This document shows, piece by piece, positions 1-11,923 of a stretch of 64,000 nt of DNA (its first letter is position 1; each line of letters starts with the position of its first letter). The stretch lies in the NCBI GenBank assembly GCA_947179485.1, contig OX359246.1, positions 72,381,508-72,445,507 of the forward strand, read 5' to 3'. The translations under genes and the position numbers were made by a program. This DNA comes from Allacma fusca. Its lineage: Eukaryota; Arthropoda; Collembola; Symphypleona; Sminthuridae. The notes beneath the pieces were generated by a model that worked only from the letters and a program-made list of their open reading frames with translations, was not told the DNA's origin and did not search any database.

Positions 1-1740
1 ATTACGTGTTAATATTCATCAATTAAGTAATCAAACAGGTGTTTTCTAGTACAGCAATTATGAATAAATTTGAACACATCACAGACAAAGTCGGTGGAAG
101 GGTTCCTGAAAATTTTGTAAACACAGATATTATTATACATATTGTCTTTTATGGGGTATTTAGCAAACAGTTGCTTTCTGGGCACATCAAACATTCTGCA
201 TTTCACAAATAAGTGATAGAAATCATTTTGTTCGTTGAGGTTACAGTCTTTACATAATTCTGGGTAAGTCAACCTGATTTTTTTATGATTAGTGTAAAGA
301 GTAGAAGAGCATAGCCTAATATTCGCAATTATACGTATATATTGAAGAGGAATGTTGTAGGTTAGATAATTTGAGGTTGAGAAGTGAGATTTGACAATTT
401 TGTAATTAGGGATGAATGAAGAGTTTTCCACACTCTTTAAATCCTCATCAATGAAGCAGTCACGAATCGCAGCCATAATTGTCTCATAAAATCCAGCGAG
501 ATATTCTGGCGAATGAAACTCCCAAACAGATGCAAATCCGTATCGGTACAAAGTGTCCCGAATGAAGTTGGGCCAGGGAGGTTTGGGGGAGAATAATGGG
601 ATTTGACAGCTCTTTTGTCGTATTCTTTCGTAGCATACTCTGGGTAACCGGAATTGTGGCATATTTAGTATCTTAAACCAGAAACGTAGAGCCCAGGATA
701 TTACTCGAAGAAATATTTTCACTCTACCAGTTTCTACTCGCAGTGCGTAGGAGGGGGTATCGTTTGGGAGCCATAGTAATCTTTTCAAAAATTGATTTTG
801 GATTACTTCCATTTCGGGGGCAAGGTTTACGGACCATATCTCAGCAGAGTATGTTAGCGTAGGTATGACTACTGAGTCAAGTAACTTCATTCGTGCGTCC
901 CACGAGTCCGTTCTTGATGCACTTAGTATATTTAAAGTTGGGCCGATTTTGGAGGATGCCTTCCTTTTCATTGAAGTAAGGGCAGAGCGGAACGAGCCAG
1001 AAGTTGAAAAAGGAACGCCTAGATAGTTATATTCAGAAACTATTTCAATCGGCTTTTTCTCAAGATGCCAGGACCAGGATTTTAAAATATTTCCGCCATT
1101 ACGGAAAATCATAATCTTGGTTTTGGATAGATTAATATTTAGATAGTTCAAAGAGCAGTACTCAGCAAGAATGTCAATTTTAGCTTGGAGGCTCATTTTA
1201 GTTTCGGCGAGTGTGACGTTATCGTCTGCTAGGAGGAGATGATTGATATTGTTCAACCCCCCAAGAGCCACAGGGATTGCACGTTTGTGTACGAAAAAAT
1301 TATCAAGGTCCGAGATATAAATAGCGAAAAGGAGAGGGCTTAGGATATCCCCTTGTAAAACCCCCTGTGTGACGTTTACTGGCGAGGAGTGGTCTTTGCC
1401 AACTCGGATTTTTAGAACCGCCTGATCATAAAGTGATTTTAGAACTTTTATAAATTTGCAGCTAACACCAATGTCATCTAATTTTTTCCAAAGTAGATTA
1501 TGATTGAGAGAATCGAAAGCACGGGCCAAGTCCACAAATAACGCATACAGTTTTCCCCCGGGAACGCCTAACTTAATTTGAATAATTGCCATTAGGGTAA
1601 AAATTTGGTCCGTGCAGCTTCTGTTCTTACGAAACCCGGCTTGGGTCTCAGGAAGGGTCCCGTGAGTTTCACACCACGAGTAGAGTCTACTGTATAAAAT
1701 TCGTGTAAATAATTTGGTAATTTGGTGAGCGGGTACTAGT
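1..1740 (-). mobile_element. 5'-truncated non-LTR retrotransposon (LINE), reverse transcriptase to 3' end
   Basis: One minus-strand frame is open from about 1740 down to a stop at 9-11. It reads through the RT fingers/palm of a LINE: an AGFRKNRSCTDQ-type block (about 1600-1660), motif A FVDLARAFD, the GVLQGDILSPLLF block, and the catalytic box as LADD. After the RT comes a C-terminal zinc knuckle C-x2-C-x9-H-x4-C, usual in Jockey/I/R1-like elements. The endonuclease and any ORF1 are missing: homology stops at about 1728-1740, where a TACTAC-rich low-complexity stretch begins, so this is a typical 5'-truncated insertion. No stop or frameshift is visible in the retained part. The clade is inferred from general layout only. 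Confidence 0.9.
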
Positions 1741-1887
1741 AGTTACTACTACTTACTTACCTTCAGATGTATCCTTCGTCCTATACTACCAATAAATATT
1801 ATTTTATTTCAATTTCAACCACTACTCTACTTTTTGCCACTATTCCACTACTAAAAAGTAGAGTAGTGTGGCCATCTCTGCTACTAG
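1741..1887. mobile_element. Fragment of a TIR element (right end only)
   Basis: CTACT/TACTAC-rich low-complexity DNA ends in ggccatctctgct (1870-1882). The reverse complement, agcagagatggcc, occurs again at 61528-61540 just upstream of the hAT transposase remnant. No matching left end is present, so this may be a truncated non-autonomous copy of that element. Confidence 0.35.
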
Positions 1888-1946
1888 CCAATTTAAAATG
1901 AATCTGGGGCACTGTGACACACCGCTTACTCATTCAATATAGGTAC

Positions 1947-2934
1947 TATAGCTCCTCACGAGTACGAGTAGATACTCGAGTTTCGAGTTCGAGTACGAGT
2001 ACGGGTCGAGTACGGTATTAACTTATATTGGTACTTGTACTCGTCGGTCGAGTATCCGTTTTCGTACTCGAACTTGAGTATATTTCTAACGAGTATCAGA
2101 GCGAGTACGAGTACGTTCAAAGTACTTAAACCAAAGCACGAGTACGAGTTCGGGACATAAATTCAAAAGTACTTGAACCCGTACTTGGATTTACATTTGA
2201 TACTCGAGTAATTTGCTCCAGCACAAAGTCCACATCCATATTTCCTTGATTACAAAAAAGTTGTTGTTATTCCGAAGCAAAAAAGGAAAAGCGGTTAAAT
2301 TCAAAATTACTACGAATAACATGAAACGTTACACCTACAGCTTAAGTTATTGTTACAGCTCCGAATTGAGTACTACTGTAGTCACTAATTGTTAGTATTT
2401 ACCTATCGCCGTAAAATGTAATGGAACAGGAGAATAGGGCAGAATTAATGGAGGTTAGAATGAGATTGACATGACTGACTGAAGAGAATCCAGTCGATAT
2501 GACTGGCAGAATCAAATCTTGATCTAATGTTCACCGGCATTTTAATCTCGTTGGAGAAAATTTTTATTGAAAACACTGTTCGTAAGTTGCAGTTACAAAT
2601 TCTTGTTAGTTGAATCTACTATTTGTTTTCTATGTCAATCTCTCTTTAACACAAGATAACGTCTAAAAAAAATTTTTTCGGTGTACTTGATACTCGAGTA
2701 CGGTTCGAGTACGAGTTCAAGTACGGGTCGGTCGGTATAGACGTTTTATACTCGTAAGTACGGTCCAAGTTCGGTAAAAAATTAAGAAATATAATACCGT
2801 CCTCCGAGTACAGGATTTTTTACTCATACTTGAAGACACAAGTCCGGGTCAAGGGGGAATTTGGGCCAACAATTCGAGTACGGTTCCAAGTACGAGTACG
2901 GTATGGATAACTACTCGGCCCGTGAGGAGCTATA
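1947..2934. mobile_element. hAT-type non-autonomous element filled with GAGTAC words
   Basis: The 14-bp ends TATAGCTCCTCACG (1947-1960) and their inverted copy (2921-2934) match perfectly. They are flanked by a perfect 8-bp duplication ATAGGTAC (1939-1946 and 2935-2942). The sub-terminal parts (about 1962-2215 and 2680-2915) are degenerate arrays of GAGTAC/CGAGTACGGGT-like words, and the core between them is unrelated unique DNA. No transposase is encoded. An 8-bp duplication is the hAT superfamily signature; the family name is unknown. Confidence 0.88.
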
Positions 2935-3099
2935 ATAGGTACAGCGGGTTACATACCTTTAAAAATCAAACCACATTAGCGTACATATATCAAGGACCCC
3001 TAGATATATTTAACCAACTTATTTGTATAAAACGCGTCAACTATTCACCTGGATGTTCTACTACACACCCACGTGTTACTAAAAGAGCTGCGAGAGAAG

Positions 3100-3780
3100 C
3101 ATGAATTTCCGCAATGGTTTAAACTACTTCGTGGGTTAACGGGTTAAGTTAAGGTTGCCATCTTTAAAAATGTGACTGATTATAATATTTAGGTATAAAA
3201 CCTTCATTTGGATCAGATTTATACTCAAGAAATTGTATGAATCATATACGAAAAACGCAGGTTCTCATGGCCCAAATGCTTCCTCTAACCGAACTATCAA
3301 ATAGGTACATCCAGGAATTTCCTCAACTGTCGGATATTCCAGTGGTTTCAAACATCTTAACTAATATTCAAAGTAAATGTTTTAAGGGAAAATCCTGGAG
3401 TTATTAAAAGGAAACCAGATAAAACAAGAAGAACGGAGGTATAAACGTGAACTACGTCACAAAAAGAAGGCAGACAATTTATATTATGTATTCCTTGAAT
3501 GTCCACACCGCGAAGGCCCAAGGAAGTCTTTAAATAGGTGCCTCAATTAAACCTTCATATAGGACAAATGATTGCTGGTAGTGGATGACATATGTATGTG
3601 TTTAAGGATTGTGACCGATTTGCAAGCAGAAATATCTGTAATAATTATAAGTGACATTGTACGAAATGTGTTGGCGCAGAAAGCAACGACGAATTTAAGT
3701 CTATATGCAATGGCCCTTTCAGTCATACAAGCAAACGGGTCATATCCGATTATTCCTACACATAAAAATTAAAGGAGTAG
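3100..3780 (+). mobile_element. Degraded LINE 3' fragment
   Basis: Short plus-strand pieces resemble the C-terminal region of a non-LTR retrotransposon ORF2. One includes a VFLECPHRE-like stretch with the cysteine/histidine pattern common there (about 3480-3520). The frames are broken by several stops. No RT motif is visible, so the identification is weak. Confidence 0.3.
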
Positions 3781-3939
3781 TTCTGCCAGGAAATTTAATT
3801 GGAATCTTTTCAACTACATGTCAACTAGTAATTATTTTATGCATTTGAACATGCTACACATATGTATAATAAATTAACGAGGATAAGTTAACAACGTATA
3901 CATAGATATATCTACCCTGAATAAATTTATAGTACATAT

Positions 3940-4349
3940 TAGGGATGTGCGTATCTTTCATTTTTGAGCGATACCGATATTACCGATATTTGACTTTAAA
4001 ATACACGATAAAGATATACACGGAAACGATATAACGATACTGTATGCAATTCGGAAACACCACTATTTTAAATGTTGGCTTGCTCGCAAGTTGAAAAACG
4101 AGAGCACGACGCTTAATTTTGCGGACTGTTTGGGGACAAAATTTCCGTTATTTGCAGCCAATTATTTTCAACAAAAAACGTTAGGGGTCTGCAGTATGAC
4201 ATTTCTGGAACAAAAAACTGTAAAAATGATGTTCTTAACCATACGATATATCGTTTAAAAATTACGAGAAATACCGTACGATATTTTTGCTCCAAATTGT
4301 ACCATATGGACGATAATATCGTCTCGTTATAACATTTGGCGCATCCCTA
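3940..4349. mobile_element. hAT-type MITE with CGATAT words
   Basis: The ends TAGGGATGTGCG (left) and CGCATCCCTA (right) form an inverted pair. The flanking 8-bp duplication GTACATAT (3932-3939 and 4350-4357) is perfect. Sub-terminal stretches are rich in CGATAT/ACGATAT words on both sides of a short unique core. The element is 410 bp with no coding capacity. Confidence 0.88.
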
Positions 4350-4487
4350 GTACATATACGTAATTACAAATGCAAATTACGTTTTCAAGAGCGCAAATGA
4401 GTATACGTAAATATAGTATAGGGAATTTTAATGGCTGTCGCAACGTGCACGGCTGAATGGTAATAATTTTGAGACATTGAAAGAAAT

Positions 4488-4615
4488 AGTGCCTGTCATG
4501 GGTGCAAAACACTTGCACCCGGTCCCGAACCCAAGCCCATATTTCGGGTTTGGAAATTTTTAGACCCACATCCCTCCCCAAAGTTTTGGGTGCAAAGTTT
4601 TGAACCCGGACCCAA
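4488..4615. mobile_element. Remnant related to the 5665-6294 element
   Basis: It begins with agtgcctgtcatgggtgcaaaa, close to the left end of the element at 5665 (agtgcatcgcatgggcacaaaa). It continues with degenerate ACCCGAACCC words. The right end is unclear and no target duplication is visible, so this is probably an internally deleted copy. Confidence 0.4.
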
Positions 4616-5664
4616 TGCAGTTTTTCTCCAAATATAAGCGTAAAAACCGCTACGCATCAAGTTTTGCTTCGTTCACCGGCGCTTTTAAAAAGATGAAAGA
4701 AATGTGTGTAGGTAGTATGTACAGATGTACACTTCCGTATACTCCATGTACATATGTATATTCAAACAGTATAACATATTTACATACCTCAAGTTCTGTA
4801 GGAGTCTCTGCGTATGAAATTCCCCGAAATTCCTTCCATGAATAAATATCCCTTTCGGCTGGGTAACTCTAAAATTGGCCCGGAGAACATTTTATAAACG
4901 AAGGAACTTCTAATCTTCCTTGTAATGAGGCTGCTGGAATGTTTCAGTAATATAAAAACACTATGAGAAAGTAAGCTATAGCTTTCTGAAGACCCGTGCT
5001 CTGTGGGTTCCAGAAGTACTTGATTAATAGACTAGTGAATTTTCTGTGCCAAATGCTTCTAGTCGAGTTATTACGGATTTTGTTTTACGACCATTTCGTA
5101 GGTGCATAGTTCAAGGTCTTGTCCAATTGTATGCTTTACAGTCGGAAATGAAGGTTATCATTGATGTGCTCGATGTCCAGTCGAGATAAGCATTTTTTCC
5201 TTTAACTAATGATAATACTCCAGGAAGTGTATATAAATGCTTTCCACAACTTACAACAAATCGGTACAAGGTTATTGAATGCCGACCTGAACAATTGTGG
5301 AATCACATCCTATTTGCCAAATGAATAAACCAGTTGATGCAACACAATGCAGTGGAATGTTTATGAATGCAATCGGATCATTAAGACAGCAGTTATGAGA
5401 GATTTCCCAAAACAATAGTAAAACAGTATATCAAATAATTATTCACTCCCACGAGCCCTGTGCTTAAGCATCTGTAAATTAATGATTGGAAAATATAGTC
5501 TATTATCCATGAATTGATGTGAAAGGGCATTAATTAAGTTATATATGGGTATTATTGGCATTACAACTCACTCACCATAGAAAAATCTTCTATGATCAGT
5601 ACTATACAGGGCAAAGTCATCAAGGAGCGAAGTGATATTTTCCTCCTATTGGGCAATATTGTAC
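4616..5664. other. No recognisable feature
   Basis: AT-rich DNA. Open frames here are short and show no family resemblance, codon bias or splice context. Confidence 0.5.
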
Positions 5665-6294
5665 AGTGCATCGCATGGGCACAAAAATGCTGTACCTGGA
5701 CCTGAACCTGGACCCAAATAGTGGGTGCCGGCAAAAATCGTACCCAAACCCGTACCAGAATAAAAGTGCCCATTAAGTAAATGTTGGTACCTGTACCTGA
5801 ATTTTACCCGTACCCAAAATATACCCAATATATGGACCTGTACCTGAAAAATTTTCCTACGTACCTGTACCCAATCAGGTACTTTAAAAAGAATTACTGT
5901 AAACGATTCATCATGATGACATTCGATGATTTACATCACAGCAATTACAACTAGACAAAATTCTGCCTCGTCATAATTTTTGCAATACTAGACTTAATGG
6001 TAGATGCCTCGTAAGATGGATTTCTGTTTGTAAAAGCACCCACATTTTCAGGTATTAGTTTGTCAGGTCCAGGTATATTGAAAGCTTGTACCTGTTCCTG
6101 TCAGGTACAACCCAAAAAATTCCAAGTTGTACCTGTACCCAACACCTGGTTTTGTACCCAAAATTTGGGTACATATAGCTAGTACCCATAAAGTACCCAT
6201 TCAGTTTGGGTACTTAAACAGAGTACCCATTTCGGACCTGGACCTGTATCTGTACCCAAATACTCAGGCACTACCCGTACCCATGCGATGCACT
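5665..6294. mobile_element. TIR element filled with GTACCTG/TACCCA words
   Basis: The 14-bp ends AGTGCATCGCATGG (5665-5678) and CCATGCGATGCACT (6281-6294) are perfect inverted copies. Sub-terminal parts are arrays of CTGTACC/GTACCCA words (about 5690-5885 and 6060-6290) around a unique core. The 8 bp on each side do not match, so the target duplication has decayed or the element moved differently. The architecture matches the elements at 1947 and 27626. Confidence 0.7.
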
Positions 6295-7477
6295 AAAGTC
6301 CAAAAAGTTTTCGTACTGGATCCAAATTTGAAATCTGATTTTTGTAGCAAAATTATGCAGATTTTTCTAGTATGCCCAATAATCCCCTCATCATGCGTTT
6401 TTCCTTCCAAAATTAGCCTCGATGGAATTTGGCCCCTTTAAAAATTTTTAATGGGGTTCCCCCTGCCTGACTTAAATTTTAGCATGTAAAATCCGATAAG
6501 AAAATTTCATTTCACCGAAAGGTGACGAAAATGTTAATTAACCTTCAGGATAACAACAAGGAACTTCGTTTCGCTATACCCCTAAAAAAACCGCGCTGTT
6601 CGCACAAGTGATGGGATAACCCCGTCAAAAATATTATTCATCCCTTTGTGTTTAGATGTGATAACTTGAGAGCAAGTATTAACATTTCCTGTAAACAGTG
6701 TATGGGAAATTTTGAAGCAATTTTCTTCTGGATTAAAATGCTAACTAGATTGGAAATTTTTAAAAAGAATCCCCTTCACGTTCCAGACCCCTGGGATGCC
6801 AAATATTTACAAACGAAGGAATGAAATTGTGGATGAGTCCCTCCTTTTGTCGGAAGGGCTACACAAATGAGTTACCCTAGTTACAGTAATAATTAAAACT
6901 GGTTTATAAAATAAGCCTGATCCTCAGAATCCCCAAAAATAGCACAAACCAAACTCAGAATAATATAGAGATAGTTCATAGTTTTATTTAAAACATCCCT
7001 CCTATGTGTTATTACTGTTCTGCAAACATCCCAAGGAGATCGTTGACATTATGGCCCGACATAAAATTGTATAACAATTATTGCAGCATATTTCAAAAGA
7101 GTCAGGATGGGAAATGAGGAACATTTCAAAAAGCAACTCCAAGAAAAATAAACAATCGTCCTGTGAAGCTAGACATGATGTACGGCGATAAATATACATT
7201 ATATAATTTAATCGAATACGACATTCTACACAGACAAAATGCAACTCAGCTGTATGCAACCCATATGTCAAAACCAGGACTGTAAATGCATAGATAATAA
7301 AATATTTTTTTCCGGAGTTAGATAAGAAAAAGCCACATGGATGGTCGGAGCCTGCATCAGTATTTATATAAAAACCAGCCCCAGAATTTTTTACCACAGA
7401 ATATTACATAGACCAGATTTGAGGTTCTAAGGCATACACTGTATCTGTACGGAACGTTTCCCATAAGCATTTTCAAA
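6295..7477. other. No recognisable feature; upstream region of the monooxygenase gene
   Basis: AT-rich intergenic DNA. It presumably holds the promoter and 5' UTR of the DBH-like gene starting at 7478, but no element could be assigned. Confidence 0.4.
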
Positions 7478-10400
7478 ATGGGGCTCAACTTGAAAATGCT
7501 AACTGTAGCTGTCCTCAGCAGCCTTTCAATTTTTTCGGGGGCAACTGGAGTCGTAATCAACCGGACAATGGTGCTTGACACTGATTACGTTGGGCTTGGT
7601 CTGCTGACATGGACGCAAGGTACATCACTTTCTTGGTTGAAGTAAAGGGGCCTGGATTCGTCGGTTTTGGATTCTCGCCGAACGGGGGGATGTTTGGTGC
7701 GGACGTTATCATTGGCGGAGTCAACAGCAACGGTCCCTACTTTACGGTAACCATAGTCTTCCATATTTCATATTTCTTTTTTTCTAAATTCTCGTACTTA
7801 TTGTGTATAAAAGTAATATTTTTATTTTTATATAAAAATCCTGGAATATATTGAACCTCAGCACTGGGATTCACCTTTTGGAAGCAAAACAGTCTAAATA
7901 ATTATTACTCTGTAGTCGTGTATGCCTGTATTGAAGTGGGGGGGGGGAGAAATTTTTAGGATTTTATTATTTATTAACATAATTTTATTAATTGGCATTT
8001 GAATGATTATAATACATTTTATTCCAACTACTCCAGTTTTTATATATTGTATAAGCTTCCCAAAACCATTGATCATGTTGGTATGGCCAGGGAATAACTC
8101 AATTTTAAACCATTGCAGGATCGATGGGCGACGGCCAAAAGGGAACCTAAAATTGATGATCACCAAGATTGGGAATTAATATCGGCGAGTGAAAATAATA
8201 CGCACACTATCCTTAATTTCGGTCGCCCTTTCGATACCTGTGACCCCGAGGATCTACCCATAACCGTTAGTACATTACGCCGTTCTTCCTCTAGCATTTT
8301 GAAGACATTTTGTCACTCTAGTAATTCAGAAATAATAGGAGCTTATAGTAGATACATAAGATTTACAAAAACTTGAGACTAACATGAAGTTTCCTGCATG
8401 TACTTACTATTTGACGTATGTGTGTCACAGAGTGCAACAACAAAGGTCATTTGGTCCATGGGTATGACGGATGTGATCCAATATCATGCCAAACGAGGAT
8501 CCCGTTCTGTGAATATGTTCGATCCTGCCCCTCCAAAATACGACGTGTCAGAGTAAGCCTGATTGATTAAGTAATCCTCATTGATATTACAGTAATAATT
8601 ATATGAACTCACATTGAGCATACTATGAGAACTTCGGGAACAGGTCAATAATATTTATTTTGGCGTTGTTGTTGACCTTTATATTGTAATGGGAGACTGT
8701 ATTCTATCGTAAAAGCTTTATTTTTTTGTTAAGCCTAGTGTCAAAACCTCGAAGTGACACACGTTATCCGACCCTTGTAAACAAATTTCCAACGGACTTC
8801 TGACTGACAAAATGATATCACTGCGAGGAATGTCACTAGGATTTTATTATTCTGGACAGTAAAATTTTGACATTCCCAGCTCCAAATTTTGATCCTTTTG
8901 AACCCGACCTACTCATTTGTAGTAATTTCCCTCCCAAAAATTGATCCATCTAAGGAATTGTGTGTTTTGAATGGGACTTTGTTATTTACATATGTAGATT
9001 TGACACTTGGGAGCTGAATGTGAACACGTCGCTTCCGAATGGTCAAGACACGGTTTATTGGTGTACATGTCATAGAAGTCCGGATTTCCCCGAGTACAAG
9101 AAACATATTGTTGGGGTAAGAGTGGTTCAAATGAGAACTTAATATAGATTAGTACATTATAACCCTCTCTCATATAATTAAGGGTATCCGTTAAATCAGG
9201 GATATTTAACCTTTTTGCAACGCGGCCTGCTCTTCAAAGAGCAATGTGGTAACTGGAAATATTGCTAAATAATTTTACCTTTGCATAGAAACTCCTTCTA
9301 GAAGGGGATCCCTCATAATAAGGCTAAAATTTATACTTATTTATAGATTTTATTGGTTGACAAAATTCCTTTGTAACTTCTAGTTCGAAGTGATGCTAGA
9401 CAATGAAGAGGCATTGGCACACAATCATCACATGATTCTCCATAACTGCCTTGTAAAGAAAGAGAATTATGATTTGTTTGAAAGCTATCTCGTCGAAAAC
9501 AATCCTGGAGGTTTATGCTACACCAACGATGGTAGCGGAATGAGTGACCTCGTCGCTCAGTACTGCCAAAGCTATTTTTACGTTTGGGCGAAGGGCGGAG
9601 GTGTAAGTTTGACATAAATGAAAACCTCCTAGTCCATCTACATATGTATATGGTTATCGGGCCAATAATTTATCAAATAATCTCTCAGAGGAAGCCATGA
9701 CTTAAATCATTAAATTTTATTTTCAGCCCCTATTTATACCAGATAATGTTGGCTTCCCTTTGTATGGTAATAACACACGGCAGTATTGCATACATGAAAT
9801 GCACTACGACAATCCCAAGAAGTTGTCTAATGTTCAGTATGAAACGGGACTCCGAGTGTATACAACAGACGATCTAAGGTAAATAAAACGGATAAAAAAA
9901 CTCTTAAAATTAGCTACAATCAGGCTGTATCACTTCACGGAAATGTATCCAATAAGTCTAGAAATAATAGCTCACGGAACGCTCTATGTATGATTGCATA
10001 TTGCATCTCAAAAGGGAGAACGATTTGATTCCCACAAAGAGAGGTTCTCATTTTTGTTAAGGTAACAAAATAACTAACATTATGGTAAATGATTCAGGTC
10101 AATTATCAAATTTTGATCCTTTTAATGTCATTCTAACAAACCGAGAGTGGTAGTCAGTTTAACATTAAATTATTATGGTACGGTACAGCCAGTGCTGAGA
10201 GTGTGGACGGGATTACGTCAAAGCGGGATTACGCATTAACCCCCCTTAATTCGTAATCCTAATCCTCGCTTCTCTAAAATTTGTAATTTTGAAATTCCAA
10301 TCCCTATAATCACGAGTCAAAACTCGGTGGCTTGGAAACCATAATCTGTAATCCCAAAAAATTCATTGGCATGCGCATGTAATCTTGACATGCATTTCCA

Positions 10401-11923
10401 GGACAATATTTGTTCAAATTAATTGTTTGGGGTAAATTTGATGAGTACAAAACCAGAAATCCATTGTAACCCCGGATTACTAAGAAAGTATCAGTGAAAT
10501 AATGTAATGCAGGAATATCCCTTCAAGAATTAATCCGTAATCACTGATCCCGGAGCAAATTTTTCAAAAAAAAAATGTTATCCGTAATATCCCAATTCCG
10601 TAGGGTCTAAGGAAAAAATGCTTTCCATAATCCATAATCAAAGAAGGCACAAACAAAAATAATATCCGCAATCAGTAACCCCAAAGAAGCAAGTATAATC
10701 TTAGGAAAGTAATCTGCCCAGCATTGAGGAACAACTTAAATGGTTACGTTCATACTCTAAATTTTGAATGCTTTTCAGGGAACACGAGGCTGGAGTCCTC
10801 TCAGTAGGCAATTACTATTCTTATACAATGATGATTCCCCCCAACACCGATCCCTTTGTCGTCAATGGGCATTGCAGCTCTCAATGTACTAACAGTCAAT
10901 TCCCGGAACTTAGAATCAATGTTTTCAACGTTTTGCTCCATTCTCATTTATGTGGTAAGCTTTTCCGCTCATGCTCCATTCTCTTGTATTCTAAACGGAG
11001 AAAAGTTGTCAAGTGGGAATGTCTCCGCAGAATTTGGCTCTTTTAAGGGGCTCTGTTACAGCGTAACGTACACTGTACGTAAGTACAGCGTGTTTAAAGT
11101 AAACAAAACTCATGCAATAGTCATTTTGTATCAATCCAGGCAGAAAAATTAAGCTTCGTCATTACCGAAATGGAACGGAGCTTCCATGGATTTCCACAGA
11201 TGACCACTATGATTTTAACTATCAGCAAAATCGGGCATTACTGGAAAATAGACAAATTCTACCAGGAGATGGAATGACAACAGGTAAGCCAAAAAGAAAG
11301 AATAATCATGCCGAGAAAATATTTTGAATCCCTCACAAAAGTCAAATGTGAGTTGTACTCATTATTATGCGTTCCAACCTTTTACACAGAATGCACGGAT
11401 TCTACTACCGGACTCAACAACACAACTTTCGGGGGATTGAGTACTAAGGATGAGATGTGTGACGCATATTTGATGTACTTCCCACGAATGGAGTTGCATA
11501 CTTGTTCTAGTGCATTCCAAGACTTCCCCTATTTACTCCCACTGTTTGGAATAGAGGCAGTCGATAGGTAATAATACTTTGTAGTTCATACAAAATTGAA
11601 ATTAGGGATTACTTAAAACAGATATGATGAGGGAAGAAGCCGATGATTAAAAGATTGTTCCTGTTTTGTATAATAGCTATTTTGGGGTCACCGATCCTAC
11701 AATTCTGAGCCCTGCATCATTGGCTGGGAAAAAGTTTTCTGAAGTAGTAAATGCGTTCAATTGGACTCCAGAAATTAAGGCGGAATTCCAGAACAAAACT
11801 CTATTTAGTTATCAACGTATTTTTTGTGCTGGTAATGACGGGTTTGTAAATTTCCAGGACAACTCAGTTAATTATCCCGAGGACTATGTTCCATATGAAC
11901 CTCCTCCATTTAATTGTACGTAA
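7478..11923 (+). CDS. DBH-like (copper type II, ascorbate-dependent) monooxygenase, MOXD1-like
   Basis: Ten exons fit GT/AG rules: 7478-7746, 8119-8265, 8431-8552, 8998-9115, 9384-9602, 9727-9878, 10779-10954, 11140-11283, 11390-11567, 11677-11923. Exon 1 gives a hydrophobic signal peptide and a DOMON domain (GFGFSPNGGMFGADV). Exons 4-6 carry the N-terminal copper domain (FDTWELN, YWCTC, the HHM copper site in AHNHHMILHNC). Exons 7-9 carry the C-terminal domain with the H-x-H site (HSHL) and a GGLSTKDEMC stretch. Family members hydroxylate small amine or peptide substrates in the secretory pathway; the substrate here is unknown. One oddity: near 7585 the signal-peptide frame and the DOMON frame are offset by one base, either a real frameshift or a sequence error. 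A transposon-like insertion (10190-10727) sits in intron 6. Confidence 0.92.
10190..10727. mobile_element. Probable TIR element filled with GTAATCC words, in intron 6 of the monooxygenase
   Basis: The left end CAGTGCTGAG and the right end (inverted CAATGCTGGG) are an imperfect inverted pair. The inside is a degenerate array of TAATCC/GTAATCCC words. Flanks GGTACAGC (10182-10189) and GGAACAAC (10728-10735) match at 6 of 8 positions, an eroded 8-bp duplication. It is the least certain member of the word-filled group. Confidence 0.55.
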
